The notes under the pieces: model-generated
Database searches by the model: none
Told to the model about the DNA's origin: nothing
What the model saw: only the letters and a program-made list of their open reading frames with translations
Program-made: the position numbers and the translations under genes
Assembly: GCA_902774845.1 (NCBI GenBank)
Contig: CACYJU010000011.1
Coordinates: forward strand, 1-64,000
Length of the DNA stretch: 64,000 bases
Reading direction: 5' to 3'
From: an uncultured Bacteroidota bacterium
GTDB taxonomy: Bacteria > Bacteroidota > Bacteroidia > Bacteroidales > P3
Part shown: piece after piece, positions 16,626 to 25,137 of the stretch
Layout of the letters: each line of letters starts with the position of its first letter
How positions within the stretch are numbered: position 1 is the stretch's first letter

Positions 16626-17459
16626 TTACTTGTATCTCAATCCGATGCTCAGTATCGACGCAATCAGCGAAGCGATACTCACCCAGAACGAGGCGCTCAG
16701 CACCGTGTTTCCGTTTACCGTCGAGGTTCTCGCCTTCTTTGCTGTCGGCGCCGCATATATCACGTCGTTCTGGCTCAGGTAGAACGCTGGCGACGAATAC
16801 ACATCCCGCTCGTTCCTCAAGTCCACCACATAGTTCATCACCGTGTCGCCCAATATCCTCGTCACCGTCACATCTCTTCTCGCGTCTATCGTCAGGTCGC
16901 CTGCCGCTGCTATGGCGTCCAGTAGCGTGTAGCTGTCCTTGTCTATGTTCTTCTTTCCGGGCGCCTTCACCTCTCCCAATACCGTCACTCCCAAATCCAC
17001 AAACTCCACCGTCACGTTCGCGTTCCTCGCCTGTCCTTGCTTGTCCAGCTCTTCCTTCACCATGTCGGCAATCTCCTTCCTCGTCAAACCGGCCACATGC
17101 AGCTGACCCAATACCGGAAAGTCGATGTTTCCTTCCGAGTCCACCGTATAGCCCAGCACTCCGTTGCTTCCCGACGTGCTGTATCTCCTCTCGCTTCCCA
17201 TGATCTGGTTCACGTTAAACTGGTTGAAAAGCGTGCTTGCCTCCATATCCTCGCACTTCACTATTATCGCTATCTTGTCCGACGGCCTAACCTTCACCAC
17301 CTTCAACGCCTGCATCTGGATTCTCGTCGTGTCGTTCACATCCTGGAAATACACAATTTTCCGTTCGCTGTGACAGGCTGTAAGCGTCAGCACCATAGCC
17401 GCCGCCATCACTTTCAGTGCGCCTGATAAGCTGTTTCTCAAAATATTGTTGCTATGCAT
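16626..17459 (-). CDS. wza: Polysaccharide export lipoprotein (Wza-like)
   Basis: A 277-residue outer-membrane lipoprotein with lipobox LTAC at about residues 26-29. The poly-export domain follows (VKVRPSDKIAIIVKCED, YTVDSEGNIDFPVLGQLHVAGLT, with the motif AGLTRKEIADMV), then a SLBB domain (VTVLGEVKAPGKKNIDKD, LLDAIAAAGDLT). A C-terminal hydrophobic helix (about 250-272) would form the alpha-helical outer-membrane pore. It is the first gene of the wza-wzc-phosphatase operon; glycosyltransferases are not adjacent. A TATCTTTG box lies 29 bases upstream of the start, and the upstream region carries a 35-bp tandem array. Confidence 0.92.
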   Translation of the reverse strand: MHSNNILRNSLSGALKVMAAAMVLTLTACHSERKIVYFQDVNDTTRIQMQALKVVKVRPSDKIAIIVKCEDMEASTLFNQFNVNQIMGSERRYSTSGSNGVLGYTVDSEGNIDFPVLGQLHVAGLTRKEIADMVKEELDKQGQARNANVTVEFVDLGVTVLGEVKAPGKKNIDKDSYTLLDAIAAAGDLTIDARRDVTVTRILGDTVMNYVVDLRNERDVYSSPAFYLSQNDVIYAAPTAKKARTSTVNGNTVLSASFWVSIASLIASILSIGLRYK

Positions 17460-17487
17460 AGGTATGATTTGTTCTAAAATGAGGTTG

Positions 17488-17495
17488 CAAAGATA
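17488..17495 (-). promoter_or_regulatory. -7 box of the wza promoter
   Basis: Reverse-strand TATCTTTG is a perfect Bacteroidota -7 element, 29 bases before the wza start codon. Confidence 0.7.
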
Positions 17496-17550
17496 CGAAA
17501 AAAAACAACAAAAACCACATCTTTTTATACTATTTCATAAAAAATAAATA

Positions 17551-17760
17551 TCTCGCCGCCAAAATTCCTCCAATTCCGACAAGTTCCTCGCCTCCAAAAT
17601 CTCCCCAATCCCGATAAGTAAGTCACCTTAAAAATCCCTCCAATCCAGACAAGTAACCCTCCTCCAAACTTTCCACAATTCCGATATATGACCCGCTTCC
17701 CAAATCCCTATAATCCCGATAAATAACTCGCCTCAAAAATATCCCCCAAATCCTGCAAGT
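17551..17760. repeat. 35-bp tandem repeat array, six degenerate copies
   Basis: Six consecutive units of 34-36 bp (17551-17584, 17585-17619, 17620-17654, 17655-17689, 17690-17724, 17725-17760). Shared positions include CTCGCCTCCAAAAT near the start and AATCCCGATAAGT at the end. A weaker seventh copy extends to about 17795. The copies differ at many positions, so the array is old. A 35-bp unit is not a multiple of three, so it does not encode a peptide repeat. It lies about 90 bp upstream of the wza start. Confidence 0.8.
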
Positions 17761-17888
17761 TTTTCCAACCTCGAAATACAAAATACCGACATGAAATTTT
17801 CTGCTCATACCATCCAGATTCAGGCTTGCCATAAATCCTTCTCTTTCAGCAGAAATAGCACTTTCCCCCTCATTTAAATCCGTTTCAC

Positions 17889-17932
17889 ATCCGTAATACC
17901 TACGTATTACAGACGTATTTCCTACGTTTTAT
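17889..17932. repeat. Four 11-bp tandem units
   Basis: Four successive 11-mers around the core ACGTATTAC. The first two form a perfect 7-bp-arm inverted repeat (GTAATAC, CTAC, GTATTAC at 17893-17910). The 11-bp period is about one helical turn, which would place the ACGTA cores on one face of the DNA. Confidence 0.65.
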
Positions 17933-18108
17933 CTCCCATCTACCTTGCTGTTTCCTCCCTGTTTCTTTCCTGATTCGTTTACTCTCTTCTACTGTAACCT
18001 CTCTTTTCCGACCCAACCTTAATCCCAATACCCATCACTAATAAATGTTAAAATTTCTTAAAAACATCAAAAACCACCCTTTTACCCTCAGAAATCAAAA
18101 AGAAAACG

Positions 18109-18116
18109 TAACTTTG
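18109..18116 (+). promoter_or_regulatory. -7 box of the rpsO promoter
   Basis: TAACTTTG matches TAnnTTTG and lies 60 bases before the rpsO ATG, leaving a leader of about 55 bases that is AT-rich and lacks a Shine-Dalgarno sequence. Confidence 0.7.
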
Positions 18117-18176
18117 CACCTCGATTCAACAATCAAAACAGCATTTAATAACAACCTAAAACAATAATTTACAACT

Positions 18177-18446
18177 ATGTATCTTACAAAAGAGAAAAAA
18201 CAGGAAATCTACACCAAGTATGGTAAAAGTGCAACCAACTCTGGTTCCGCCGAATCTCAGATCGCTCTTTTCACCTATCGCATCCAGCACCTCACCGAGC
18301 TGATGAAGAAAAACCGCAAAGACCAGGTCTCTGAGCGCGCTCTCGTCCGTCTCGTCGGTAAACGTCGCCGCATGCTCGACTACCTCAAAGATAACGACAT
18401 CGAGCGCTACCGCGCCATCATTAAAGAGCTCAACCTCCGTAAATAA
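18177..18446 (+). CDS. rpsO: 30S ribosomal protein S15
   Basis: An 89-residue primary 16S rRNA-binding protein of the small subunit platform. The family signature is clear: NSGSAESQIALFTYRIQHLTELM followed by RLVGKRRRMLDYLKDND and ERYRAIIKELNLR at the C-terminus. It lies 121 bases upstream of pnp, the common rpsO-pnp arrangement, with a Rho-independent terminator between them. Its codons are strongly biased toward C-ending forms, as expected for a highly expressed gene here. Confidence 0.98.
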   Translation: MYLTKEKKQEIYTKYGKSATNSGSAESQIALFTYRIQHLTELMKKNRKDQVSERALVRLVGKRRRMLDYLKDNDIERYRAIIKELNLRK

Positions 18447-18458
18447 ACTCCATTTGGC

Positions 18459-18494
18459 AGCCCTCGGGCATTCCGCTCGGGGGCTTCTTTTTTT
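18459..18494 (+). terminator. Rho-independent terminator after rpsO
   Basis: A 10-bp stem with two G-T pairs (18459-18468 with 18476-18485), a 7-base loop and a downstream T-rich tract (18486-18494). Confidence 0.85.
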
Positions 18495-18567
18495 ACACGA
18501 CATTTCAAGGCGTCTTCGGCAACGGTGCCGTCGACCGCAGTCAGTAAATAAATAAGGATACACGAAA

Positions 18568-20820
18568 ATGAACATCATCAACAAAAAGTTCGATCTCGGC
18601 GATGGCCGCATGATCGAAATCGAATCGGGCAAACTCGCCAAGCAAGCCGACGGCTCAGCCGTTGTACGTATGAACAACACTATGCTTCTCGCCACCGTAT
18701 GCGCCAAGAAAGAAGCTGGCGAGAACGTCGACTTCATGCCCCTCACCGTCGACTATCAGGAAAAATACGCCGCCATGGGTCGCTTCCCCGGCGGTTTCTT
18801 CAAACGTGAGGCTCGCCCCTCCGAGCACGAGATCCTCATCGCTCGCCTCGTCGACCGCGCTCTCCGTCCTCTCTTCCCAGACAACTTCCACGCTGAAGTC
18901 CAGGTTCAGATCACCCTCATCTCCGGCGACAAGGACACCATGCCCGACCAGCTCGCAGCTCTCGCCGCTGCCTCCGCTCTCGCCGTCTCCGACATCCCCT
19001 TCAACGGCCCCGTCTCCGAGGTTCGCGTCTCCTATCTCGACGGCCACTACATGATCAACACTCCTCTCCAGGACATCGAGCGGGCCGACCTCGACCTCAT
19101 CGTCGCCGCCACCGAGGAGAACATCATGATGGTTGAGGGTGAGATGAAAGAAGTCAGCGAAGACATCATGCTCGGCGCTCTCAAGGCCGCTCACGAGGCC
19201 ATCAAGATCCAGTGCCGCGCTATCGCTGAGCTCACCGTCGCTGCCGGCAAAACCGAAAAACGCGAATACTGTCACGAAATCAACGACGAGGAACTCCGTC
19301 AGCGTGTACGCGACGCCGTCTACCAGAAGTGCTACGATTTCTCCAAGCAGGGCATCGCCAACAAGCACCAGCGTGAAGACGGCTTCGCCGCCATCAAGCA
19401 GGAGTTCATCGACGCCAACTATACCGAAGAGACCCTCACCGACGAAATCCAGTTCATGATCGACCGCTACTACCACGATGTCGAGCGCGAAGCCATGCGT
19501 GACATGGTCCTCAACGAGCGCACTCGTCTCGACGGTCGTCAGCTCGACGAGATCCGTCCTCTCTGGAGCGAGGTCGACTACCTCCCCTCCGCTCACGGTT
19601 CCGCCATCTTCACTCGTGGTGAGACTCAGTCTCTCTCTACCGTCACCCTCGGCACCAAGCTCGACGAGCAGGTCATCGACGGCGCCGTCATCGAGGGCAC
19701 TCGCCGTTTCCTCCTCCACTACAACTTCCCCGGTTTCGCTACCGGTGAGGTGAAAGGCAACCGCGGCCTCTCTCGTCGCGAAGTGGGTCACGGCCATCTC
19801 GCCTGGCGCGCACTCAAAGAGGTGCTCCCCACCGAGACCGAATGCCCCTACACCATCCGCGTCGTCTCCGACATCCTCGAGTCCAACGGTTCTTCCTCTA
19901 TGGCTACCGTCTGCGCCGGATGCCTCGCCCTCATGGACGCTGGCGTGAAGATCCGCAAACCCGTCGCTGGCATCGCTATGGGCCTCATCTCTAAAGGCGA
20001 CAAGTGGGCCGTCCTCTCCGACATCCTCGGCGATGAGGATCACCTCGGCGATATGGACTTCAAGGTCTGCGGCACCCGCGACGGTATCACCGCATGCCAG
20101 ATGGACATCAAGGTCGACGGTCTCTCCTACGACGTCCTCGCCAAAGCTCTCGAGCAGGCTCGTCAGGGTCGTCTCCACATCCTCGACCACATCCAGTCAA
20201 CCATCGCCGAACCGCGTGAAGACTACAAACCCTTCGTGCCTCGCATCGTCCAGATCGAGATCCCGAAAGACTTCATCGGCGCTGTTATCGGTAAAGGTGG
20301 CGAGGTCATCCAGAAAATCCAGAAGGAGACCAACTCCATCATCAATATCGAAGAAAAAGGCGAACTCGGCATCGTCGACGTCGCCGCTGTCGATAAGGAT
20401 TCCATCGACGCCGCCATCAAGTGGATCAAGGAAATCTGCACCGTCCCCGAAGTCGGTCAGGTCTACAACGCCACCGTCACCGGCATCGTTGAATTCGGTG
20501 CCTTCCTCGAGTTCCTTCCGGGCAAAGAGGGCCTCATGCACATCAGCGAGTACCAGTGGGGTCGCACCGAGACTCTCGAAGGTCTCCTCAACATCGGCGA
20601 TCAGCTCGAAGTCAAGATCATCGCCATCGACGAGAAGAGCGGCAAGCTCAAGCTCAGCCACAAGGCTCTCCTTCCCAAGCCCGAGGGCTACGTCGAAGAG
20701 GAGAAACCTGCTCGTGGTCCTCGTCGTGAGGGACCTCGTGGTGACAGCCACAGCCGTCCTCCCCGCCGCGAAGGTCACAACGACGACCGCCGTCAAGGAG
20801 GCAACAACCGCCGTCACTAA
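18568..20820 (+). CDS. pnp: Polyribonucleotide nucleotidyltransferase (PNPase)
   Basis: A 750-residue 3'-5' phosphorolytic exoribonuclease of the RNA degradation machinery. Two RNase PH domains are visible (first about 10-140 with [20 protein letters not shown]; second about 320-540 with [12 protein letters not shown] and [20 protein letters not shown]). Then come the KH domain (about 560-620, with [17 protein letters not shown]) and the S1 domain (about 635-705, with [20 protein letters not shown]). The last 40 residues are a low-complexity Arg/Gly/His-rich tail. It follows rpsO and ends at a strong terminator. Codon use is extremely rich in CTC, GTC and GCC, which creates long but meaningless open frames on the opposite strand. 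Confidence 0.98.
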   Translation: MNIINKKFDLGDGRMIEIESGKLAKQADGSAVVRMNNTMLLATVCAKKEAGENVDFMPLTVDYQEKYAAMGRFPGGFFKREARPSEHEILIARLVDRALRPLFPDNFHAEVQVQITLISGDKDTMPDQLAALAAASALAVSDIPFNGPVSEVRVSYLDGHYMINTPLQDIERADLDLIVAATEENIMMVEGEMKEVSEDIMLGALKAAHEAIKIQCRAIAELTVAAGKTEKREYCHEINDEELRQRVRDAVYQKCYDFSKQGIANKHQREDGFAAIKQEFIDANYTEETLTDEIQFMIDRYYHDVEREAMRDMVLNERTRLDGRQLDEIRPLWSEVDYLPSAHGSAIFTRGETQSLSTVTLGTKLDEQVIDGAVIEGTRRFLLHYNFPGFATGEVKGNRGLSRREVGHGHLAWRALKEVLPTETECPYTIRVVSDILESNGSSSMATVCAGCLALMDAGVKIRKPVAGIAMGLISKGDKWAVLSDILGDEDHLGDMDFKVCGTRDGITACQMDIKVDGLSYDVLAKALEQARQGRLHILDHIQSTIAEPREDYKPFVPRIVQIEIPKDFIGAVIGKGGEVIQKIQKETNSIINIEEKGELGIVDVAAVDKDSIDAAIKWIKEICTVPEVGQVYNATVTGIVEFGAFLEFLPGKEGLMHISEYQWGRTETLEGLLNIGDQLEVKIIAIDEKSGKLKLSHKALLPKPEGYVEEEKPARGPRREGPRGDSHSRPPRREGHNDDRRQGGNNRRH

Positions 20821-20839
20821 ACAAATCTTTCTTCATAGT

Positions 20840-20880
20840 AAAGCGAGCCGACCCCATTCGGCTCGCTTTCCATTTTAATT
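20840..20880 (+). terminator. Rho-independent terminator after pnp
   Basis: Perfect 12-bp stem (20840-20851 with 20858-20869) containing GCGAGCCGA, a 6-base loop, then CCATTTTAATT. Confidence 0.9.
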
Positions 20881-20904
20881 AAATCTCATCTTCCATCTTT
20901 TTCG

Positions 20905-20912
20905 TATCTTTG
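20905..20912 (+). promoter_or_regulatory. -7 box of the cysS promoter; decides the start
   Basis: A perfect TATCTTTG. Transcription would begin near 20918, so the in-frame TTG at 20910 cannot be the start codon and the ATG at 20937 is the start. Confidence 0.75.
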
Positions 20913-20936
20913 CAAAATAATAAATCCTCTTCCTCT

Positions 20937-22418
20937 ATGCAACAACTTCTTGTTTACAATACATTAACTCACCAGAAAGAACTTTTCCGTCCAGTCAACG
21001 AAGGACGTGTCGGCATGTACGTCTGCGGCCCCACCGTCTATGGCGACGGTCACCTCGGCCACGCTCGTCCGGCCATCACCTTCGATGTGCTCTACCGCTA
21101 CCTCCTCCATATAGGCTACAAGGTGCGCTACGTCCGCAACATCACCGATGTGGGACACCTCGAGCACGACGCCGACGAGGGTGAGGACAAGATTGCAAAG
21201 AAAGCCCGGCTCGAACAGCTCGAACCGATGGAGGTGGCTCAATACTACACCAACCGCTACCATGCTGCGATGGACAAGCTCAACGTCCTCCGTCCCAGCA
21301 TCGAGCCTCTCGCCAGCGGCCACATCATCGAGCAGATAGAACTCGTAAAAAAGATTCTCGACAAAGGGTATGCCTACGAGAGCAACGGAAGCGTCTATTT
21401 CAACCTCCGCAAGTATCAGGAAGATTTCAAGGCTTACGGTCGTCTCAGCGGCCGCGTCCTCGACGAGATGCTCTCCACCACTCGCGATCTCGACGGTCAG
21501 AGCGAGAAACACGAAACTATGGACTTCGCCCTCTGGAAGAAAGCCGCTCCCGAACACATCATGCGCTGGCCTTCTCCTTGGAGCGACGGCTTCCCGGGTT
21601 GGCACACCGAGTGCACCGCTATGGGCACCAAATATCTAGGCGAGACTTTCGACATCCACGGTGGCGGAATGGACCTTATGTTTCCTCACCACGAGAGTGA
21701 GATTGCCCAGCAGACATCCGTCACCGGGCACGGCCCTTGCCGCTACTGGATGCACAACAACATGATCACCATCAACGGCAAGAAGATGGGCAAGTCGCTC
21801 GGCAACTTCATCACCCTCGACGAGTTCTTCAACGGCTCTCATAAGGATAGCGAGGGGAAAGAAATGCTTGATCAGGCCTATTCGCCCATGACCATCCGTT
21901 TCTTCATCCTCCAAGCTCATTACCGCAGCACGGTCGATTTCAGCAACGAGGCCCTGCAAGCCGCTCAAAAGGGATACGAGCGTCTTATGCAGGCCTACCA
22001 CACACTCGGCAAACTCCAGCCCTCCAAGACCTCTTCTGTCGATGTGAAGGGCTATCGCGAAAAATGCTATGAGGCCATGAACGACGACCTCAACACCCCC
22101 ATCGTCATCAGCCACCTCTTCGATGCCGCCAAGGTCATCAATACGGTCAACGACCACAACGCCACTCTTACTCAGGCCGACATCGACGAACTGAAGCAGG
22201 TGTTCGACACCTTCGTCTTCGACGTCATGGGTCTCCGCGACGAGGCTTCTGGCGACAATACCGCTCTCCTCGATGGCCTCATGCAGATGATTCTTGACAT
22301 GCGTGCCACCGCCAAAGCCAATAAAGATTGGACCACCAGCGACAAGATTCGCGACTCTCTCGGCTCCCTTGGTGTGACCGTCAAAGACGGCAAGGATGGC
22401 GCCACATGGAGTATTTAA
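20937..22418 (+). CDS. cysS: Cysteinyl-tRNA synthetase
   Basis: Class I aminoacyl-tRNA synthetase, 493 residues, charging tRNA-Cys. The zinc and substrate cysteine motif [15 protein letters not shown] includes the HIGH-type signature (HLGH). GWHTECTAM and the zinc-binding [13 protein letters not shown] follow, and the KMSKS loop reads KKMGKSLGN. The C-terminal helical anticodon-binding region (about 360-490) is complete. The start at ATG 20937 follows from the promoter position and gives [15 protein letters not shown], the usual N-terminus. A zeta-like kinase gene follows after 67 bases. Confidence 0.97.
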   Translation: MQQLLVYNTLTHQKELFRPVNEGRVGMYVCGPTVYGDGHLGHARPAITFDVLYRYLLHIGYKVRYVRNITDVGHLEHDADEGEDKIAKKARLEQLEPMEVAQYYTNRYHAAMDKLNVLRPSIEPLASGHIIEQIELVKKILDKGYAYESNGSVYFNLRKYQEDFKAYGRLSGRVLDEMLSTTRDLDGQSEKHETMDFALWKKAAPEHIMRWPSPWSDGFPGWHTECTAMGTKYLGETFDIHGGGMDLMFPHHESEIAQQTSVTGHGPCRYWMHNNMITINGKKMGKSLGNFITLDEFFNGSHKDSEGKEMLDQAYSPMTIRFFILQAHYRSTVDFSNEALQAAQKGYERLMQAYHTLGKLQPSKTSSVDVKGYREKCYEAMNDDLNTPIVISHLFDAAKVINTVNDHNATLTQADIDELKQVFDTFVFDVMGLRDEASGDNTALLDGLMQMILDMRATAKANKDWTTSDKIRDSLGSLGVTVKDGKDGATWSI

Positions 22419-22485
22419 GTAACAGGCTTACCTCTTACTCCAACCGTTTAAACAATAATCAACCACCATCCTCGTTACAATATAG

Positions 22486-23076
22486 ATGGACGAAACCAAA
22501 CAGCTATATATAATCGCCGGTTGTAATGGTGCCGGAAAGACCACCGCCTCCTACACGGTGTTGCCTGAAATCCTCGGTTGTCAGGAGTTCGTCAACGCCG
22601 ACGAGATTGCTCGTGGCCTCTCGCCATTCAACCCCGAAACCGTGATGGTTCAGGCTGGTCGTCTGCTGGTCAAGCGTGTCGACGAGCTTTTGGCCCAAGG
22701 TGCTACCTTCGCCATCGAAACCACACTCTCTCCACGCACTTACCGCACTCTCATCATCAAGGCACAGGAGATGGGCTACCGTTGCAGCCTTCTCTATTTC
22801 TGGCTCGACTCTCCCGAGATGGCCGAGATGCGCGTCGCCAAGCGTGTCGAAGCTGGCGGACACAACGTGCCCAAGCACGTCATCCGTCGCCGCTATCGCC
22901 TCGGCCTCGAGCACCTCTTTGACCTCTACATGTCCTGTGTTGACTATTGGGTTCTCTTCGACAATTCCTCCCTCAACCGCGTCCTTGTGGCTGAAGGCGG
23001 TCGTGACCTCCCAACCACCATCCACGCACCTGAAACCTATCAACAAATCGAAGAGTATGTCGGAAGAAGAAGCTAA
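22486..23076 (+). CDS. Zeta toxin-family P-loop kinase
   Basis: A 196-residue P-loop protein of the zeta-toxin/UDP-N-acetylglucosamine kinase-like family. Walker A is GCNGAGKTT (about residues 10-18). FVNADEIARGLSPFNPE and AIETTLSPRTYR then give the acidic/substrate-binding and conserved arginine motifs. Classical zeta toxins phosphorylate peptidoglycan precursors and are held by an epsilon antitoxin; no epsilon-like gene is present. A 74-residue reading frame overlaps its 3' end by 20 bases and may be a partner. Many chromosomal members of this family have no proven toxicity, so toxin activity is not assumed. Confidence 0.85.
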   Translation: MDETKQLYIIAGCNGAGKTTASYTVLPEILGCQEFVNADEIARGLSPFNPETVMVQAGRLLVKRVDELLAQGATFAIETTLSPRTYRTLIIKAQEMGYRCSLLYFWLDSPEMAEMRVAKRVEAGGHNVPKHVIRRRYRLGLEHLFDLYMSCVDYWVLFDNSSLNRVLVAEGGRDLPTTIHAPETYQQIEEYVGRRS

Positions 23077-23281
23077 AGAACTGCGCAGCAAGATCTGCTA
23101 TGGGTTGGCTCTCTCCGACTGGCGCATGCTGAAAGAAAAGTCAACACGCAACGAAGAGATAGTCACTCGTCATGGCGGCAAAATCGCCATACTTTCCGCT
23201 CGTTACCTGTACAAAGAATTGTATGGTAACAGTAAGGAATTTGTACCAGCTGCTGATATCAGTAACAATTCTATTCATTAG
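23057..23281 (+). CDS. Small protein overlapping the zeta-like gene, possible partner
   Basis: A 74-residue protein (ATG at 23057, TAG at 23279-23281) whose start lies inside the last 20 bases of the zeta-like gene, in another frame. The sequence begins MSEEEAKELRSKICYG and has a helical charged N-terminal half, then a short beta-like segment (EIVTRHGGKIAILSARYLYK) reminiscent of small proteins often encoded beside zeta-family kinases. Codon use resembles its neighbours. Translational overlap suggests the two products are made together. An antitoxin or specificity role is only inference. Confidence 0.65.
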   Translation: MSEEEAKELRSKICYGLALSDWRMLKEKSTRNEEIVTRHGGKIAILSARYLYKELYGNSKEFVPAADISNNSIH

Positions 23282-23289
23282 TACGTCTC

Positions 23290-24255
23290 ATGTTTAAATC
23301 CCGTTTTCTTTTTGCGGCGATGTTTCTGATCGCTGCTTTGTTTCCGTCCTGCACACGTGAGGATGACTCGTTGACAAATCAACCCGATGTGGCGGACACC
23401 TCTGTTTCACAACCAGACAGTACATTCAACGCATGTGGCGCCAGTTGGTCGTTGTTCTCGGTGGGGGAAAATCGAAAGGTCCGTTTCTCCAAGGGTAACC
23501 TGCAATTCTCCTCCGTTGGGTCGCACCAAACAATTGCCGGCACTTCTTTCGGCACTTTCTTTTTTGCCGATAACCAGTATGACTATATCGGACAGGACAA
23601 CGCCTCTGTTTCCGACTCAACCTACACAGGTCGTATCGACCAGCTTTGTTGGGGTAGTAGTGGCTGGCATGTACAACCCAACTCCGAAAAAGATGGCGAC
23701 TACGATATTGAGAGTTTGACTGGATTGGAATCGTATGCCGATTGGGGTGTTTTCAATGCTATTAGCAACGGCGGCAACGTGCCAGGTCGATGGCGCACTT
23801 TGACACAGCAGGAGTGGGATTATCTCGTCAACCTTCGTACGACATCGACGGTCGACAGCGTCTCGGATGCTCGCTATGTCGAAGCTACGGTATGCGGCGT
23901 TGCGGGATTGATATTATTTCCCGATCTTTTCATCCGTCCTCAAGCAATTGAACCATTTTCAAATATCAACCAAAACAACTTCAACATATCCTTTGACGAC
24001 AATGTGTATGATGCGGGCGAGTGGGCGTTGTTAGAGCGTGCCGGTGCGATATTTCTTCCTGCGGCTGGTTTCAGAGGCGGCACATGGTTGTCGACTGTCG
24101 GCGAGGGTGGAAGCTACTGGGCCTCAACCTGCAATTCGGCTCGTCAGGCTTATGCGATGCTTTTCATCGACGGGCTTGTAAACGCCAGTGCTGAGTGTAC
24201 TTATGATAAGGATCGAGGATATGGAAGGTCCGTTCGTCTTGTGTCCGATAATTGA
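23290..24255 (+). CDS. Lipoprotein with FISUMP/SUMF-like fold
   Basis: A 321-residue lipoprotein: signal peptide and lipobox FPSC (Cys at about residue 21). The mature part begins with SWSLFSVGENRKVRFSKGNLQFS, then DNQYDYIGQDN and the tryptophan-rich WGSSGWH. It ends with FRGGTWLSTVGEGGSYWAS and GRSVRLV, the hallmarks of FISUMP or formylglycine-enzyme-like domains common in exported proteins of Bacteroidota and Fibrobacteres. It is probably surface-exposed; ligand unknown. It starts 8 bases after the small zeta-partner gene on the same strand. Confidence 0.7.
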   Translation: MFKSRFLFAAMFLIAALFPSCTREDDSLTNQPDVADTSVSQPDSTFNACGASWSLFSVGENRKVRFSKGNLQFSSVGSHQTIAGTSFGTFFFADNQYDYIGQDNASVSDSTYTGRIDQLCWGSSGWHVQPNSEKDGDYDIESLTGLESYADWGVFNAISNGGNVPGRWRTLTQQEWDYLVNLRTTSTVDSVSDARYVEATVCGVAGLILFPDLFIRPQAIEPFSNINQNNFNISFDDNVYDAGEWALLERAGAIFLPAAGFRGGTWLSTVGEGGSYWASTCNSARQAYAMLFIDGLVNASAECTYDKDRGYGRSVRLVSDN

Positions 24256-24285
24256 TAACCGATTTCCCGTTAAAATAGGTTTTCG

Positions 24286-24293
24286 TATCTTTG
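24286..24293 (+). promoter_or_regulatory. -7 box of the pyrK promoter
   Basis: A perfect TATCTTTG only 4 bases before the pyrK ATG at 24298. The transcript would start at or next to the start codon, implying a leaderless or near-leaderless mRNA. Confidence 0.65.
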
Positions 24294-24297
24294 CAGT

Positions 24298-25062
24298 ATG
24301 AAAAGAATAACAGAATTTACCATTGTTGAGCGGCGGCAGTACGGCGAGAAGTACTTTGCCTGGACGCTGCGGTCGCCCGAAAAACTCCAACCCATACGCG
24401 CCGGACAGTTTGTCGAAGTCGAGGTGCGCGACTGTGCCGACGTCATGCTCCGCCGCCCCATATCCATACAGGATTTCGACCTTCAAGCTGACACCATCAC
24501 GCTCCTCATTCAGATCGTGGGCAAGGGCACCCGCAAGCTCGCCACTCTGAAAGCTGGCGACTCGGTGAACATCATCTATCCGCTCGGCAACGGCTTCGCG
24601 GTGTGCGGCAACAACCCGCTGCTCGTCGGCGGTGGAGCCGGCATCGCGCCTCTGCTCGGCCTTGCCAAAGCCTACCGCGCAAAAGGAGTCACACCCACCA
24701 TCTTGCTCGGCGGGCGCACCGAACAGCTCATCCCCGCTCGTGAATGTTTCGAAGGGCTCGGCACCATCGGCTTCGCCACCGAAGACGGCTCGCTCGGCGA
24801 GCGAGGGCTCGTGACGCAACACTCGCTCTTCGGCGGCAGGTACGACCACATCGCTACGTGCGGCCCCACCCCGATGATTAAGGCGGTGGCGAAGATAGCA
24901 CACGAGAGGAGCATCCCGTGCGAGGTATCGCTCGAAAACATGATGGCGTGCGGTGTGGGCGCCTGCCTCTGCTGCGTCACCGACACCGACGAAGGCCACA
25001 AGTGCGTCTGCAAGGACGGCCCGGTCTTCGATAGCAAGAAAGTGGTGTCTATGAATGAATAA
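24298..25062 (+). CDS. pyrK: Dihydroorotate dehydrogenase B electron transfer subunit
   Basis: A 254-residue FAD and [2Fe-2S] protein that passes electrons from dihydroorotate oxidation (PyrD) to NAD+. The FAD-binding barrel contains MLRRPISIQDFD (residues about 52-63), and the NAD-binding part has LLVGGGAGIAPLLGLAKAY and ATCGPTPMIKAV. The C-terminal cysteines MACGVGACLCCVTDT...CVCKDGPVF bind the iron-sulfur cluster. It is followed by pyrD after 75 bases that contain an 8-bp repeat patch. The promoter box almost touches the ATG, an unusual arrangement. Confidence 0.96.
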   Translation: MKRITEFTIVERRQYGEKYFAWTLRSPEKLQPIRAGQFVEVEVRDCADVMLRRPISIQDFDLQADTITLLIQIVGKGTRKLATLKAGDSVNIIYPLGNGFAVCGNNPLLVGGGAGIAPLLGLAKAYRAKGVTPTILLGGRTEQLIPARECFEGLGTIGFATEDGSLGERGLVTQHSLFGGRYDHIATCGPTPMIKAVAKIAHERSIPCEVSLENMMACGVGACLCCVTDTDEGHKCVCKDGPVFDSKKVVSMNE

Positions 25063-25097
25063 TCGCTTGATTGAACGATAGAGCAGGTAGTGTTACT

Positions 25098-25129
25098 CAA
25101 GCAATCAGACAATCAAGCATTCAAGCAAT
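25098..25129. repeat. Four 8-bp tandem units between pyrK and pyrD
   Basis: Four octamers of the type CAAGCAAT. The preceding bases 25061-25076 contain similar octamers in inverted orientation. The same unit occurs inside the capA-like gene (28151-28190) and upstream of 35409. Confidence 0.65.
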
Positions 25130-25137
25130 AAATAGAT

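Larger units (their letters stand above)
17460..18176. other. Gene-free 717-bp region between divergent wza and rpsO
   Basis: No credible coding region on either strand. It holds, in order, the reverse -7 box of wza (17488-17495), the 35-bp tandem array (17551-17760, with a weak seventh copy to about 17795), four 11-bp units (17889-17932), a pyrimidine-rich stretch (about 17933-18040) and the -7 box of rpsO (18109-18116). Confidence 0.75.

Noticed and set aside
17551..17760. CRISPR array
   Set aside because: Units are contiguous with no spacers, and no cas genes are nearby.
17623..17832. 69-codon reverse frame over the 35-bp array
   Set aside because: A 35-bp unit shifts frame in each copy, so no peptide repeat results, and no start signal is present.
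18655..20190. 511-codon open frame on the strand opposite pnp
   Set aside because: Its acidic Val/Glu/Asp-rich composition is the mirror of the strong C-ending codon bias of pnp. No family resemblance.
20910..20936. TTG start of cysS at 20910
   Set aside because: It overlaps the TATCTTTG promoter box.
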